Shown here piece after piece: positions 34,402 to 46,070 of a stretch of 64,000 nt of DNA. The stretch's first letter is position 1; every line of letters starts with the position of its first letter. The notes beneath the pieces were generated by a model. That model had not been told where the DNA came from and searched no databases. It saw nothing but the letters and a program-made list of their open reading frames with translations. Source of the stretch: Cryptomeria japonica (taxonomy: Eukaryota; Streptophyta; Pinopsida; Cupressales; Cupressaceae); the NCBI RefSeq assembly GCF_030272615.1, contig NC_081409.1, forward strand, positions 911,360,340-911,424,339, read 5' to 3'. Both the position numbers and the translations under genes were made by a program.

Positions 34402-35880
34402 TGTTGGCAATATTACAAGGATATTAAGAAGGTTGTTGATGATTATGGACATAATTGATTAAAGATGTTTTACTATCTTGATATTATTATTTTGTCATTG
34501 ATGTCAAGAAATTGATTTTCTAATTCAGTATGATGTTGCCATATCTTAAGAAATATGATATGAAGATTATAAAGAAGTTAGTAAAGACATAGGAAAAAAG
34601 GGATAAGTTATTCAATGGGCAACTCTACCGAGTCAGACAATGATGAGATCTTGATGTTTTAGATTGTTCTAACATCATACATATGTTGTAAAATGTAAAG
34701 GTTAATACTATACTATGTTTTCAAGCAAAGAACCTTGTTGGTAAACCCTAAGGAACCTAGTCAGTAAACCCTAAGGTTATCGCAGTCAGTTAATGAAGAC
34801 AGAATGTCTACTGAGTAAAGTTTAGTATTCATCGAGTTGTAACCGAGCTATAACAAAATGCATTAAATGTTTACATGTGATATTTAATGAAAGATGCTGA
34901 TGAGCTGGAGCAGATCAATGATTGGCAAGCCGTAGAAAAAGTTTGTTGACAAATCTAAGGCAATGGAAAGTCGACAAGAATATCTACAGCTCAGATTGAA
35001 CTGCATTACCCTAACATAAGTTCCAAGATGAATGTGCAAGTTCCGAGGTGGGGTAAAACGTTTTCAGATCGAAAGATACAATGAACCTGGACAGGATTGA
35101 AGATCTGATGGCTATGATTGATCATGGGAACTGTGATCAAGGAGATTAAGTGGTTAGAAGATTGTTTATAAATAAGGAACTGTTGATAAACAATGTATGC
35201 GGGCAAGTGTATGCACAGGGATGCTACATAGTTATTACTGAGCACAGAAGCTTGAAGACCTATTAGAATAACAGAGTATTGATGCCCAATAGATAGACAA
35301 GACTAGTTCTATGTCTAGATTGTATTGAACAAATAGGAATCTACTTTAGCATTTTAGATGTGAAGTTGCAAATAGATTGTATTACTGTTATTTTGTGAAA
35401 TTGACAGGAAATCTCTTAACCGAGTGGACTTAACAGTCTTATATGTAAATCCTCTAACAAGGTGACATTTTGATTGAGTGTTTGAAATCCTTTGACAAGG
35501 TCACTTCTAACAAACTGAAGATCCTAACAAACCTGAGGGAAATCCCTTAACCGGGTCACATCTAGCAATGTGTTTTGTAATCTTTAACAAGATTGGCTTT
35601 TAACCGAGCATACTCTAGAAGAGTATATTTCTTAGTGGGTCCAAAATCCCACAGTGGTTTTTCCCTATTTGGGTTTCCATGTTAAATCTGGTGTTATGAG
35701 GTTTATGTTGTTCATATGCTTTTGAGTTTGCATGTTTGACAGTTTTTTATTATATGATTGATATATGTTACCGAGGTTGAATCTGATGTTTTTATGGATG
35801 AATAAGTTTGTATGATTCACACCCCCCTCTCATCTTGTTGGATGTTGGATCTATACTTATATTAAGTATCAGAACTATCA
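34402..35880 (+). repeat. 5' LTR of Copia-1
   Basis: 1479 bp, TGTTGGCAATATTAC to GAACTATCA. It matches 40556-42016, with a short extra repeat (AGGAACCTAGTCAGTAAACC region, about 34745-34770) absent from the other copy. It carries a TATAAATA at 35167-35174 and a series of CCTCTAACAAGGTGAC / CCCTTAACCGGGT motifs at 35410-35610. A C-rich tract lies close to the end (35820-35830). Confidence 0.95.
35167..35174 (+). promoter_or_regulatory. TATA box candidate in Copia-1 LTR
   Basis: TATAAATA is a perfect TATA-box match in the middle of the LTR, where the U3/R border is expected. It is repeated at 41298-41305 in the 3' LTR. This is by sequence only. Confidence 0.5.
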
Positions 35881-35895
35881 ATTAGTATCAAAGCT
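35881..35895 (+). other. Primer-binding site of Copia-1, degraded
   Basis: ATTAGTATCAAAGCT follows the LTR directly. It differs from the standard ATTGGTATCAGAGC by G-to-A changes. Confidence 0.8.
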
Positions 35896-35944
35896 TTGGA
35901 CTCCGAAAGGAAAGTTTAAAGGCACTTGAGTTAAAGATCCAAAG

Positions 35945-37062
35945 ATGTATAAGAGGGATGCACCTAAGCTGAATAAGTCAAATTTCTCTACATGGCAGAA
36001 AAGGATGAAGCTACGTCTATCAGGAGTTGGATAATATGCTTTCTACTATCTGGAGAATGATTTTGTTGCACCGAGCACCTATCCATTGACTATGGAAGAG
36101 ATAAAGGCAAAGCAAGAACACATTCAAGCAATGATTGAAATAACATCTGCATTGACCAATTCTGAGTTTAATGATCTAGAAGGCTGCAATGTGGACTAAG
36201 CTCATATCTGTATATGGAGGAGATGAACATGTTCAAAGAGAAAAAGTTGTTAGTCTAAGAGGACAACTTGAATCTATGAGGATGAATGAAGGTGAGAACA
36301 TAACCCACTACAGTACAAGACTAAAGGAGATTGTAAATCAAATCAAAGAAGCAGGAGGAACTATTGAAGAAAAGGATGTGACAAGTAAGTTGTTAAGAAC
36401 CCTTCTACCTGCCTATGCAATCTGAGTCTCTGCAATCAATCAATTGAGGTCTATACCTAATATGCCAGTTTCCTTGGATGCCACTATTGGTAAGCTACAT
36501 GCATTTGAGTTAAGTAATTTTGATAACAGTGGGTCATTGGTAAATAAAGTTGAATCTGCATTTAGTTCTTTTCATCTAAATGAATCTAATGATTACAATG
36601 AGAGAATGTATAAGTACTCTGAAGGAGATCATAGTGGAGCAGATGAAAGATTTCGGAAGAACATGGAGGAGGTACATAAACTGTATGAAGAAATCAAAAA
36701 GCAAGAAGAATTTGAAGCACTATTGGCCAAAAGGTTATTGAGAGGCAAAGGTAAGTATAAAGGAAAACTACCTTTGAAATGTTTCAATTGTGATAAGATT
36801 GGACATATGGATTCTAACTATCCTGACAAAGATTTCACTAAAAAGAGAGATTACCGAGATGACAGACAAAAAGATAATCATTACAGAGGACACCGAGACT
36901 TTAGAAGAAGAGATAGAAAGACATGCTTAATTGATAGTGAGGAATCTGAAGATGATAAATCAGATGAGACGGATACGGAGGAAGTTGTTTATGTGGCTAT
37001 CAAGGATGGATTAGATGAAGAAAGGTATGAAGAAAAATCCCTAATATCTCACATAAACACTA
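35945..37062 (+). pseudogene. gag: Copia-1 gag
   Basis: ATG at 35945 opens MYKRDAPKLNKSNFSTWQKRM, then a stop near 36030. A 2-base loss near 36180 shifts the frame. The second frame covers the capsid (MWTKLISVYGGDEHVQREK; LRGQLESMRMNEGENITHY) with a TGA at 36423. The zinc knuckle at about 36780-36825 reads CFNCDKIGHMDSNYPD, with the last Cys changed to Tyr (TGT to TAT). A Lys/Arg/Asp-rich tail follows and the frame runs on into protease. Confidence 0.9.
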
Positions 37063-40000
37063 ATGATTCTTGGATTATAGATAGTGGATGCTCACATCAT
37101 ATGACAGGAGATAAACACAAGTTTGTTATGTTAGAAGATTATGATGGAGGCTATGTTAGATTTGGTAACAATGCACCATGTCCAGTAAGAGGTAAAGGAT
37201 CCATAACACTTTTTGGTAAAGCAAGATGCAATGATGTTTATTGGGTTGAAGGTTTGAAATATAATTTGTTGAGTGTAGCACAGCTAAACAACACAGGTTA
37301 CCGAATAGAATTTCAGAAAGGAATTGTCAAAGTTCATGACAAGAATGGAAAGTTAGCTGCTACCGGGACACAAACAAAAGGTAATACATTTCACCTTGAC
37401 TCTACTCACAACAAGTGTTTGTATACAAAGACTGATAATACCTGGTTATGGCATAAAAGGTTTTGTCATGTTAATTTTGATAATCTGATCAAGATAAGTA
37501 AGAAGGATAGAGTAAGAGGTCTATCGAGTCTTGAAAAACCTGAGAATGTTATGTGCCAAGGATGCTAGATGGGTAAGTTGACAAGATCCAGCTTTACAAG
37601 TAAGTCCTACACTTCTAAGGGAATTTTAGATCTTGTGCTCACTGATCTTTGTGGTCCTATAAAAGTTCAAAGTTATTATGGTGATAAGTATTTCATATTA
37701 TTTGTGGATGATTATTCAAGGATGATGTCAGTAATTTTTTTAAAAGAAAAGTCAGAAGCTTTTCAAATGTTTAAGTGGTACAAGGCTAGAGTTGAAAATG
37801 AAACAAGAAGACAACTGAAATGTCTTAGATCAGATAGAGGAGGAGAGTTAACATGTGATGATTTCAACCTATTTTGTAATGATCATGGTATTAAAAGACA
37901 AGTCTCTGCACCAAGAACTCCACATCAGAATGGAATAGTTGAAAGAAGAAACAGATCTATTGTGGATTGTGCTAGAACACTGATGATTGAGAAGAAGGTT
38001 CCACAAACATTTTGGAGAGAAGCAATAAGCACAGTTGTTTACACCTTGAACCGAGTTCAATTGAAGAAAGGTACTTTGAAGACACCTTATGAAATCTAGT
38101 ATGGCAAGAAACCTAATGTAAGTTATTTTAAGATCTTTGGAAGCAAATGCTATGTTCATAAAGATGATAAAAATGGCAAGTTTGATCAGAAAAGGGAAGA
38201 AGGAACATTTCTAGGATATTCTTCTAGAAGCAAAGCATTTAAATGTCTGATCAAATCATCTAACAAAATAGTAGAAAGTGCAAATGTGAAAATTGATGAA
38301 TTTGCAGAAAGAACTGATGACAGGAATTCCAAAGAACCAGAAGACTATGATGAATTTGTCTATGTGCAACTAAGAAGTCCTACAGAAATAACTGTTGAAG
38401 GAAATGAGGAAGATATCCAGTTACCGAGTAATGAAGAATATCATACATAGCCTACCGAGCCTGTATTAGCCAAATATGTTAGAAGACACCATGCACAAAG
38501 TTAGATTATAGGAGATAAGGATGATTCAGTGATTACAAGCTACAAACTAAGACAGAACACATGTTTGATATCTGAATTTGAACCAAGAATAGTGAAAGAG
38601 GCATTCAACAGTGAAGATTGGATAAATTCTATGACTGAAGAGATTGATCAAATCAAGAAGAATGACACATGGACACTAGTCCCAAGACCAAAGGACAAAA
38701 ATGTAATCGGTACAAAGTGGATCTTCAGAAACAAGCTAAATGAGAAAGGTGAGGTCATTCGGAACAAAGCAAGATTGGTTTGCAAAGGTTATACCCAAGA
38801 AGAAGGAATTGATTATGGTGAGACTTTTGCACCTGTTGCTAGTCTTGAAGGAGTTAGAACATTGTTGGCATATGCTTCTTTCAAGAACTTCAAGGTATAT
38901 CAAATGGAATATTAGAAGAAGAAGTTTTCGTTGAACAACCTGAAGGATTTGTTGAAGACAATAATAAAGATCAAGTATGTAAACTGAACAAAGCTTTATA
39001 TGGTCTGAAACAAGCACCTAGAGCATGGTATGAAAGATTGCACTCTTATTTGATTAAGATTGGTTTTATAAGGACAAGTGAGAATAGCAACATGTACATG
39101 AAGAATGATGAAAATGGAATACTAATCTCAGCCATATTTGTTGATGATATTATATTTTGTGGAAATGACTCTTTATGCAAGAACTTTGGAAATGAAATGA
39201 GCAAAGAATTTGAGATGTCATTAATCGGTGAGATAAAGTATTTTATAGGCTTACAGATATTGCAAATGAAAAATAAAATTTTCATCACTCAATCCAAATA
39301 CATAAAGGAAATCTTGAAGAAATTTGGAAAGGAGGATTCAAAGCCAGTAAGTACTCCTATGACTACAAACTGCAAACTATCAAAGAATGATGAATCTGCA
39401 TCTATTGATGAGACACTCTACCAATCCATGATTGGAAAACTACAATATTTTGTTCACAACAGGCCGGATATAGCACATGCAGTAGGTATTGTTGCAAGAT
39501 TCTCTGTAGATCCTAAAGAAATACACATGATAGCAATCAAAAGAATTTTCAGATACTTGAAAGGCAGTGAAGATTATGGCTTAGTATATTAGAAAGGAAT
39601 TGATTTTGATTTAAAAGTTTATACTGATGCTGATTGGGCAGGCAACATTGATGATAGAAAAAGCACAAGTGGAGGAGCTTTCTTCTTAGGATAAAGACTA
39701 GTGAGTTGTCTTAGCAAGAAACAAGGATGTGTTTCTCAGTCAACAACCGAAACTGAATATGTTGTTGCAACACTGAATTGTACCAACATTGCATGGATCA
39801 AACAATTGTTGGAAGGTATAAATGAGAAAGTTACCGAGCCAATAACTATATTCTGTGACAATACTAGTGCCATTAATATTTCAAAGAACCCTGTTATGCA
39901 GTCTAAGACAAAGTACATATCTATCAAATATCATTATCTTATAGAAGAAGCTCAAGAGAAGAAAGTGTTGTTGGAATATGTTAACACAAAGGAACAAATA

Positions 40001-40089
40001 GTTGATATCTTCACCAAGCCACTACCAAAGGACACTTTTGAATATCTTAGAAGTAAGTTAGGGGTCCTACCCCTATCTTTTACTCACTG
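37063..40089 (+). pseudogene. pol: Copia-1 pol: protease, integrase, RT, RNase H
   Basis: Protease: SWIIDSGCSHHMTGD (37070-37105), active-site Asp kept. Integrase: HKRFCHVNFDN ... CQGC zinc region, core residues in LTDLCGP, LRSDRGGEL and [29 protein letters not shown], then VYQME at about 38905, where the [10 protein letters not shown] block is missing; [20 protein letters not shown] (about 39140). RNase H: DADWAG, CDNTSAINIS, FTKPLPKDTF; ends at 40089. In-frame stops lie at 37566, 38097, 38448, 38502, 39590 and 39692. The deletion at about 38908-38920 removes the first catalytic Asp of RT and shifts the frame. Confidence 0.92.
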
Positions 40090-40555
40090 ACCGAGATCGG
40101 TGAAAGCATCACTTCGATGAATCTATTGAATATCTTTTAAGGAGCCGATGCTGGAGTGATACACTTTAGAATGTTTTTCTGAAAGTGTACTGGAAATAAT
40201 ACTAGGATAATATAGAAAATGATACAGGGAACAGGAATTGTAAACAAATGCTCTGACCGAGATTCAGTTGATACACAACAGCAGGAAATCACTTCTTACA
40301 GCAAGAAAATATGTTTTAGTTCTATTCTTTTTGGCATTGTTGTCAAAGGGGGAGAAGACCAAGGAGAAGACCAAGAAGGAGAAGACCTACCCAGGGGGAG
40401 AAAACTGAGAAAAGACTACAGATTGAAATAAAGACTAAAAATAGAAGAGAAGTCTGATGTATGGGGGAGAGCATTTCAGCATTTCAAAATCACAACAATC
40501 CGAATTTTTAAAGGTCAAATCAATTGGTTTTGCCATCAATGCCAAAGGGGGAGAT
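40090..40555 (+). other. Copia-1 3' region with repeated polypurine tracts
   Basis: No ORF of note. GTTGTCAAAGGGGGAGAAG (about 40339-40357), CCAGGGGGAGAAAAC (40391), TATGGGGGAGAG (40459) and GCCAAAGGGGGAGATTA (40541-40557) form a series. The last touches the 3' LTR and is the expected primer tract. Confidence 0.8.
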
Positions 40556-42016
40556 TATTTTCAATATTACAAGGATATTGAGAAGGTTGTTGATGATTAT
40601 GGACATAACTGATTAAAGATGTTTTACTATCTTGATATTATTATTTTGTCATTGATGTCAAGAAATTGATTTTCTAATTCAGTATGATGTTGCCATATCT
40701 TAAGAAATATGATATGAAGATTATAAAGAAGTCAGTAAAGACATAAGAAAAAAGGGATAAGTTATTCAATGGGCAACTCTACCGAGTCAGACAATGATGA
40801 GATCTTGATGTTTTAGATTGTTCTAACATCATACATATGTTGTAAAATGTAAAGGTTAATACTATACTATGTTATCAAGCAAAGAACCTAGTTGGTAAAC
40901 CCTAAGGTTATCGCAGTTGGTTAATGAAGACAGAATGTCTACCGAGCAAAGTTTAGTATTCACCGAGTTGTAACCGAGCTATAACAGAATGTATTAAATG
41001 TTTACATGTGATATTTAATGAAAGATGTTGATGAGCTGGAGCGGATCAATGATTGGCAAGCCGTAGAAAAAGTTTGTTAACAAATCTAAGGCAATGGAAA
41101 GTCGACAAGAAGATTTATAGCTCAGATTGAACCGCATTACCCTAACACAGGTTCCAAGATGAATGTGCAAGTTCCAAGGTGGGGTAAAATGTTTTCAGAT
41201 CGAAAGATACAATGAACCTGGACAAGATTGAAGATCTGATGGCTATGATTGATCATGGGAAATGTGATCAACGAGATTAAACAGTTAGAAGATTGTTTAT
41301 AAATAAGGAATTGTTGATAAACAATGTATGTGGGCAAGTGTATGCACAGGGATGCTACATAGTTATTACTGAGCACAGAAGCTTGAAGACCTGTTAGAAT
41401 AATAGAGTATTGATGCCCAGTAGATAGACAAGATTAGTTCTATGTCTAGATTGTATTGAACAAATAGGAATCTGCTTTAGCATTTTAGATGTGAAGTTGC
41501 AAATAGATTGTATTACTGTTATTTTGTGAAAGTGACAGGAAATCTCTTAACTGAGTGGACTTAACAGTCTTATATGTAAATCCTCTAACAAGGTGACATT
41601 TTGATTGAGTGTTTGAAATCCTTTGACAAGGTCACTTCTAACAAACTGAAGATCCTAACAGATCTGAGGGAAATCCCTTAACCAGGTCACATCTAGCAAT
41701 GTGTTTTGTAATCTTTAACAAGATTGGCTTTTAATCGAGCATACTCTAGAAGAGTATATTTCTTATTGGGTCCAAAATCCCATAGTGGTTTTTCCCTATT
41801 TGGGTTTCCATGTTAAATCTGGTGTTATGAGGTTTATATTGTTCATATGCTTTTGAGTTTGCATGTTTGACAGTTTTTTATTATATGACTGATATATGTT
41901 ATCGAGGTTGAATCTGATGTTTTTATGGATGAATAAGTTTGTATGATTCACCCCCCCCCCCTCTCTCATCTTGTTGGTTGTTGGATCTGTACTTTTATTA
42001 AGTATCAGAACTATCA
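40556..42016 (+). repeat. 3' LTR of Copia-1
   Basis: 1461 bp. The first bases are TATTTTCAATATTAC where the 5' LTR has TGTTGGCAATATTAC, so the terminal TG is mutated here. The rest aligns closely. A 12-base C run at about 41951-41962 is longer than in the 5' LTR. Confidence 0.94.
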
Positions 42017-42646
42017 TGTGTATATATATATATATGAAAAGAGTTTTAAGTATGCTGACAGATTTGAAGGAAGACAAGGCTACTTTGGAGCCAATTTTAA
42101 ATAAATGGATGGCAAGGAAAGCAAACTTGGAACTTATGTGCTCATCTTATGAAGAGGCAGAGGCTGATTCCACTATTAAATCCACATGTGAGTTGGTTAA
42201 AGGTATGTCTAGGTTAGCAAAAGGAAGAGCTGGTCTAGAGCGAAAAACAAACCTGTATAGGAAGGAATATGCTAACCAAAAGTTTGAATTATTTCCTGGA
42301 GGTTTTGTTAGTTCAATTCAGTTGAAAGATGAAGAAGTATGGCTTGGTGAGTTAGGACATAAATTGTCAAAACAGATAAATGAAGTCATCAATTTAGATG
42401 ATACATCTTTATTGATTTGAACAATTGAAGAAATTGAAAAGATGAGGTCACATTATGGTTTTTTGGAGGCAGAAGTCAAGCAGTTGGAAAGATTAAATAA
42501 GCTAAAGAAGAAAATTGTTAGTTATTCTTGGCCTAGTGATGACGAGTTTTAAGAATGGCAAGACAAATATATGATGCAAGAAGCGGAGGCTCAAGAATAG
42601 CTAATTGATGTGGTAGCTTTGCAACAACCCTCAAGAAGTTATGAAT
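42017..42646 (+). pseudogene. Segment C of the split ORF: C-terminal coiled coil
   Basis: After the Copia-1 TSD an AT run leads into ATG at 42034 and a frame rich in Lys, Glu and Leu (MLTDLKEDKATLEPILNKW; KGRAGLERKTNLYRKEYANQ). It has a stop at 42418 and continues in frame with coiled-coil character (IEEIEKMRSHYGFLEAEVKQ), with stops at about 42550 and 42598, to TGA at 42644. The composition continues the helix begun in segment B. The frame across the AT run does not join exactly, so a microsatellite length change is assumed. Function unknown. Confidence 0.5.
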
Positions 42647-43641
42647 GAAAATGGTTGTAACCTCTTTTAAAGAGGAAATTACTGTTGTAACAAAATTATT
42701 CCTAGGAAATTCGGAAGCTTGTTGGCATTTATATCATTATAAATGGATACCAAGACTTCAAAAGGAATCATCACAAGAATTTGTAAAGAAACTCTGCCAA
42801 AATATATTTAAGGTTTTCTGGTTCTTTCATAAATCACCTTGAGTTATGTACGATTTTGAAAATGAATATTAATATACAAATCAAAGCATTTTGAGTCTAG
42901 ATCTTTGTTATCTTCTTGTGTGCATTCATTGATTTACTAGTTTCTTTTAAATAATCTAGGGTTATTTGATTGTATAGGGTTTGCAAGGCAATCTTATAGA
43001 CATGGTTTAGGTTTTTCTCTCAAGGAGGGGAATTAAATATACGTGAAATCTTTCTGTTAGTAAATCAATAGTTTTCTGCTTGAATTTGATGACTGGGTCT
43101 AGCATAAAGAAAAGACTTATATATATGTCAGGAATATATTAGGTTGATAAAGCCGAAGTGATGAGATGTATGTGAATGTCCAGATTTGGAATTCTTGTTT
43201 AGTTTGGGTGACTCTATAGCTCAGATAAGGCACTGATATCATTTGTGGAGTTTTTCTATCTTCCTTGGGGTCAAGACTGAAAATGAACACAAGTTTTCTT
43301 TTATGTTTTAGTATTGTTGAGGTGATAAGATTTGTAGATTTCTAACACTGGTTTACTGTGGATCTTCTATTATAATTGTGAAAGTATTCACAAGAGGTAT
43401 ACCCACCTAAGCTTAGGATAAGCTTAAAGTGTAGAAGGTTTTGTATAAAGCTTGTTATATGTTATTCTAGATTTTGATTTTCTTATCGTTCTCTCCATAT
43501 GCATTTGAGACCATAATTTTCTTACAGAGGAAACAGGGAAATTAGAATTTGAGACCAACATCTTGAATAATGAGGTTGGCTTCTCATAGAGGATTTTTGG
43601 ACAATAAGTAGGAAACACCAACAATGTCCACCTAGACTTGG
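42647..43641. other. No gene recognised
   Basis: Old unique-looking sequence after the split ORF; perhaps its 3' end. A stretch at 43010-43035 (TTTCTCTCAAGGAGGGGAAT) has a diverged inverted counterpart near 46690-46710. Nothing else stands out. Confidence 0.5.
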
Positions 43642-43996
43642 GTGGTTTAAGCTGAATTTTGATTGTTCTAAGGTAGTCCTAGGCTATCGCTATTGCAGGA
43701 GGAGTTATAAGGATACATTTGGGGGAATATATGGCATCCTTCACTGGGAGCTTGAAGGGATGGATTTGTTTTGGGGGCTCAAAATTTCCCTTTCAATTGG
43801 TTTGAGGGCTTTGTCCATTGAAGGTGACTCTAAACTTATAATTTATGTTGTCAAGGGATTGGACAAGATTAACTAGTCGAATGAAGTGATTATTGGAGAT
43901 ATTCACAATCTCCTCTTAGGGTTGGAGTGATTTGAAATTGGACATGTCTAAAGAGAAGGTAACATGGTGGCCGATGCTATGGCGACAATAGGCCTT
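43642..43996 (+). pseudogene. Fragment of LINE-type RNase H
   Basis: Pieces in two frames read WFKLNFD (start of an RVT_3 domain), then AIAGGVIRIHLGEYMASFTG, LFWGLKISLSIGLRALSIEG, GDSKLIIYVVKGLDKIN, and EGNMVADAMATIGL. These follow the order of the C-terminal RNase H of plant L1 or similar elements (FDG, EGDS, HV.REGN..AD). At least one frameshift and three stops show it is old. No RT lies upstream, so only the tail of an element is left, or a captured domain. Confidence 0.7.
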
Positions 43997-44607
43997 AAAA
44001 TGGAAGGGCTAAGATGCTAGAGGAAGAAGAATTCCCTCCAAAGAAATGTTCAATTACTCCTAAGAGGAGAGTGCCTAACCATTAATTCTCATGGATGATT
44101 TCCTCTATTGGAGTTGGGTTATGTAGCATATAATTGTGTTGTGGTTATGGGGCTGCATTTTTAAATGCCAAGGGTGGGAATTTTGAATAAGGGGTTGAGT
44201 GGATGTTGGATGATGTGGACTCAAAGAAAAATAATGTGGACTTTTCTTTGGGTTTGGAATGGTCGCGTTGAATGCAGTAATTTCCTTTTGTTGATGTGGC
44301 ATGAGATGGATCATGGTTGTCATGTGATCACTATAGTTTTCTATGTTATTATGTATTGGAATTGCTCTAGCTTGACACGTGGCTATCTAGGTAATAATGA
44401 TTATTTAACCCCTAAAAAAGAAGAGCCACAAAAAATGATCTAACCATCCCATCACATTGCATGGAGTGTAATCAACACAAGTGGTGGACTAAGTGTCGAT
44501 TGAGCCGCAATTATAACCCAATTGGCTTGCATAGTTTTGGTTTTTCATTTACGATTGTTTTTTAATGGTGGTTTCCTATAAAAAAAATTAGTAGATTTAT
44601 TGTAGTC
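43997..44607. other. No gene recognised
   Basis: Follows the RNase H fragment and may be its 3' untranslated region. It includes GACACGTGGC (44376-44385), which carries a palindromic G-box CACGTG. Such a match is expected by chance often enough that I give it no weight. Confidence 0.4.
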
Positions 44608-46070
44608 ATGTGTAAAGGCATTTTTACTATTTTATCGACTATTCTCGAAATGGGTGGTAACCGGGTTCAACATGAGCCTGACAAACCAGATGAATTTGAA
44701 AATAATGAAACCATGTGGCATATTTACAAGGAGGGAGAGGTGTATGAGTATATGGAACACATGAAAGGGTTTGATGAAGAGTTATCTATGTAGTTTTCTA
44801 CCTCATAGAATAAAATAAGTCACAGTGAGTGGTATCTCCTTTGAAATTAGTGAGGAGGTGATTGTGAAAGTCATTGGACTTCCCATAAAAGGAAAAAGGT
44901 GGAAAAGGACCAGTCATATAGAAAACACTGAGAGTCTCAAAAGGTTATTTAGGGGGAAATAATCTCCAATTAATCTATAGGGTGGATATGCTAGAGAGAG
45001 GTTGCCTGACCCATGAAAACTGGTATGTTTAATGGTAATGAAATGTTTTACTTTGCAGGGTTGTTACAATATCACATGCCTCTCCTTAATCATTTTAGAA
45101 ATCATGATCTCATTTCCTTCCCATTTTATCTATTATATTCCCTAGAGCATTCTATTAACAAAGTTGTCAATCCCACTAAAAATCAGGGGATAAACCTGTG
45201 CCCTTGCATTAGGGCCTTCTCTATAGGCTCTATTCCTTCCATCCATTTTTGTGTCTACCCAAAAATATTTTGGTGTTGGAAACCCCAACTTCAAACTCCC
45301 CCACTTTGGCTCCCATATTAGACACCCTTGGCCCTAGCAAAAAATAATGTATTAATCACATTGGGGATGCAATTTCCACTTCTCCTAAGACCCCCTCTAC
45401 CTTGATATTTATTACTGAGGCATGTGCTTCAAAAGACCAAAAGTATTTGACAAACAATAGGAAAGATAAAACTACTAGCAACCATATGAAAACCACCATT
45501 TTAGAAGAGTCGAGTGTGGAGGAGGATGAGATGAGAGAGACCAAAAGTAAGAATGAGGGTAGATGAAGATCCGATAGGCTAGCCTCTTGTAGTAAAGGTA
45601 AGAAGTTAAGATTGGTGGATTATGATTCGGAGGGGGATGAGGAGGAATAAGGGAAGTAAAATATGGAGAAGGAGGAGGAGGAAAATGTGGATGGTGGTGG
45701 GGGTGACTTGGATAATAACCCTGAAAATTTTGCTAACAATAGTTCTACACATGCTTCTGATGGAAAATGGGATAAATAGTTGAGCCCAACAAATGATATC
45801 CGAATTGAAGGGAGGGATGTTAAGGATATTGATGCTCGTGTTAGTTGTACAAATGGTCAAGTCACAAACAAGAAGCTGAAGGTAATGGAAACTAAATTGC
45901 AGATGTTGAAGACTAAAGTTCTCGACCTTGAAAAGAAGATGGGCAATATTGCTAACTTTAGTTTACAGGTTATGCATAGTTCTATGACCTCCCTATGTCT
46001 TCTACAAGAGAATATTTTTTTGGATATTTTTCTTACAACCCTCAACCCTAAGGATTTAATCACATCTTAA
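44608..46070 (+). pseudogene. Broken ORF: globular, acidic, coiled-coil (plant transposon-type protein)
   Basis: Pieces in several frames: EFENNETMWHIYKEGEVYEY (44690-44750); GISFEISEEVIVKVIGLPIK in another frame (44830-44890), followed by a Gly-Gly-Tyr-Ala-Arg-Glu-Arg-Leu-Pro string (44980); then LLQYHMPLLNHFRNHDLISF (45060) and YLLYSLEHSINKVV. An acidic Glu/Asp/Gly tract follows (45540-45775), then a coiled coil (VMETKLQMLKTKVLDLEKKM, 45880-45940). From memory of plant repeats, the block EISEEVI...GLP and HMPLLNHFR belongs to a widespread uncharacterised transposon-associated protein; I cannot name it. It has at least three frameshifts. Confidence 0.5.

Larger units (their letters stand above)
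34402..42016 (+). mobile_element. Copia-1: Ty1/copia element (SIRE/Maximus-like, tentative)
   Basis: LTRs at 34402-35880 and 40556-42016, with a perfect 5-bp TSD TGTGT at 34397-34401 and 42017-42021. The + strand internal part has a degenerate tRNA-Met primer site, gag, protease, integrase, RT, RNase H, and a 3' region with several AAAGGGGGAGA-like tracts. Long LTRs, these tracts and the DSGCSHHMTGD protease motif suggest the SIRE/Maximus group. Pol is dead through stops, a frameshift in gag and a deletion in RT. Confidence 0.95.

Noticed and set aside
41971-42033. Start of segment C at an upstream TTG within the Copia-1 LTR
   Set aside because: Those bases belong to the LTR, which ends at 42016; only sequence after the TSD can be host.
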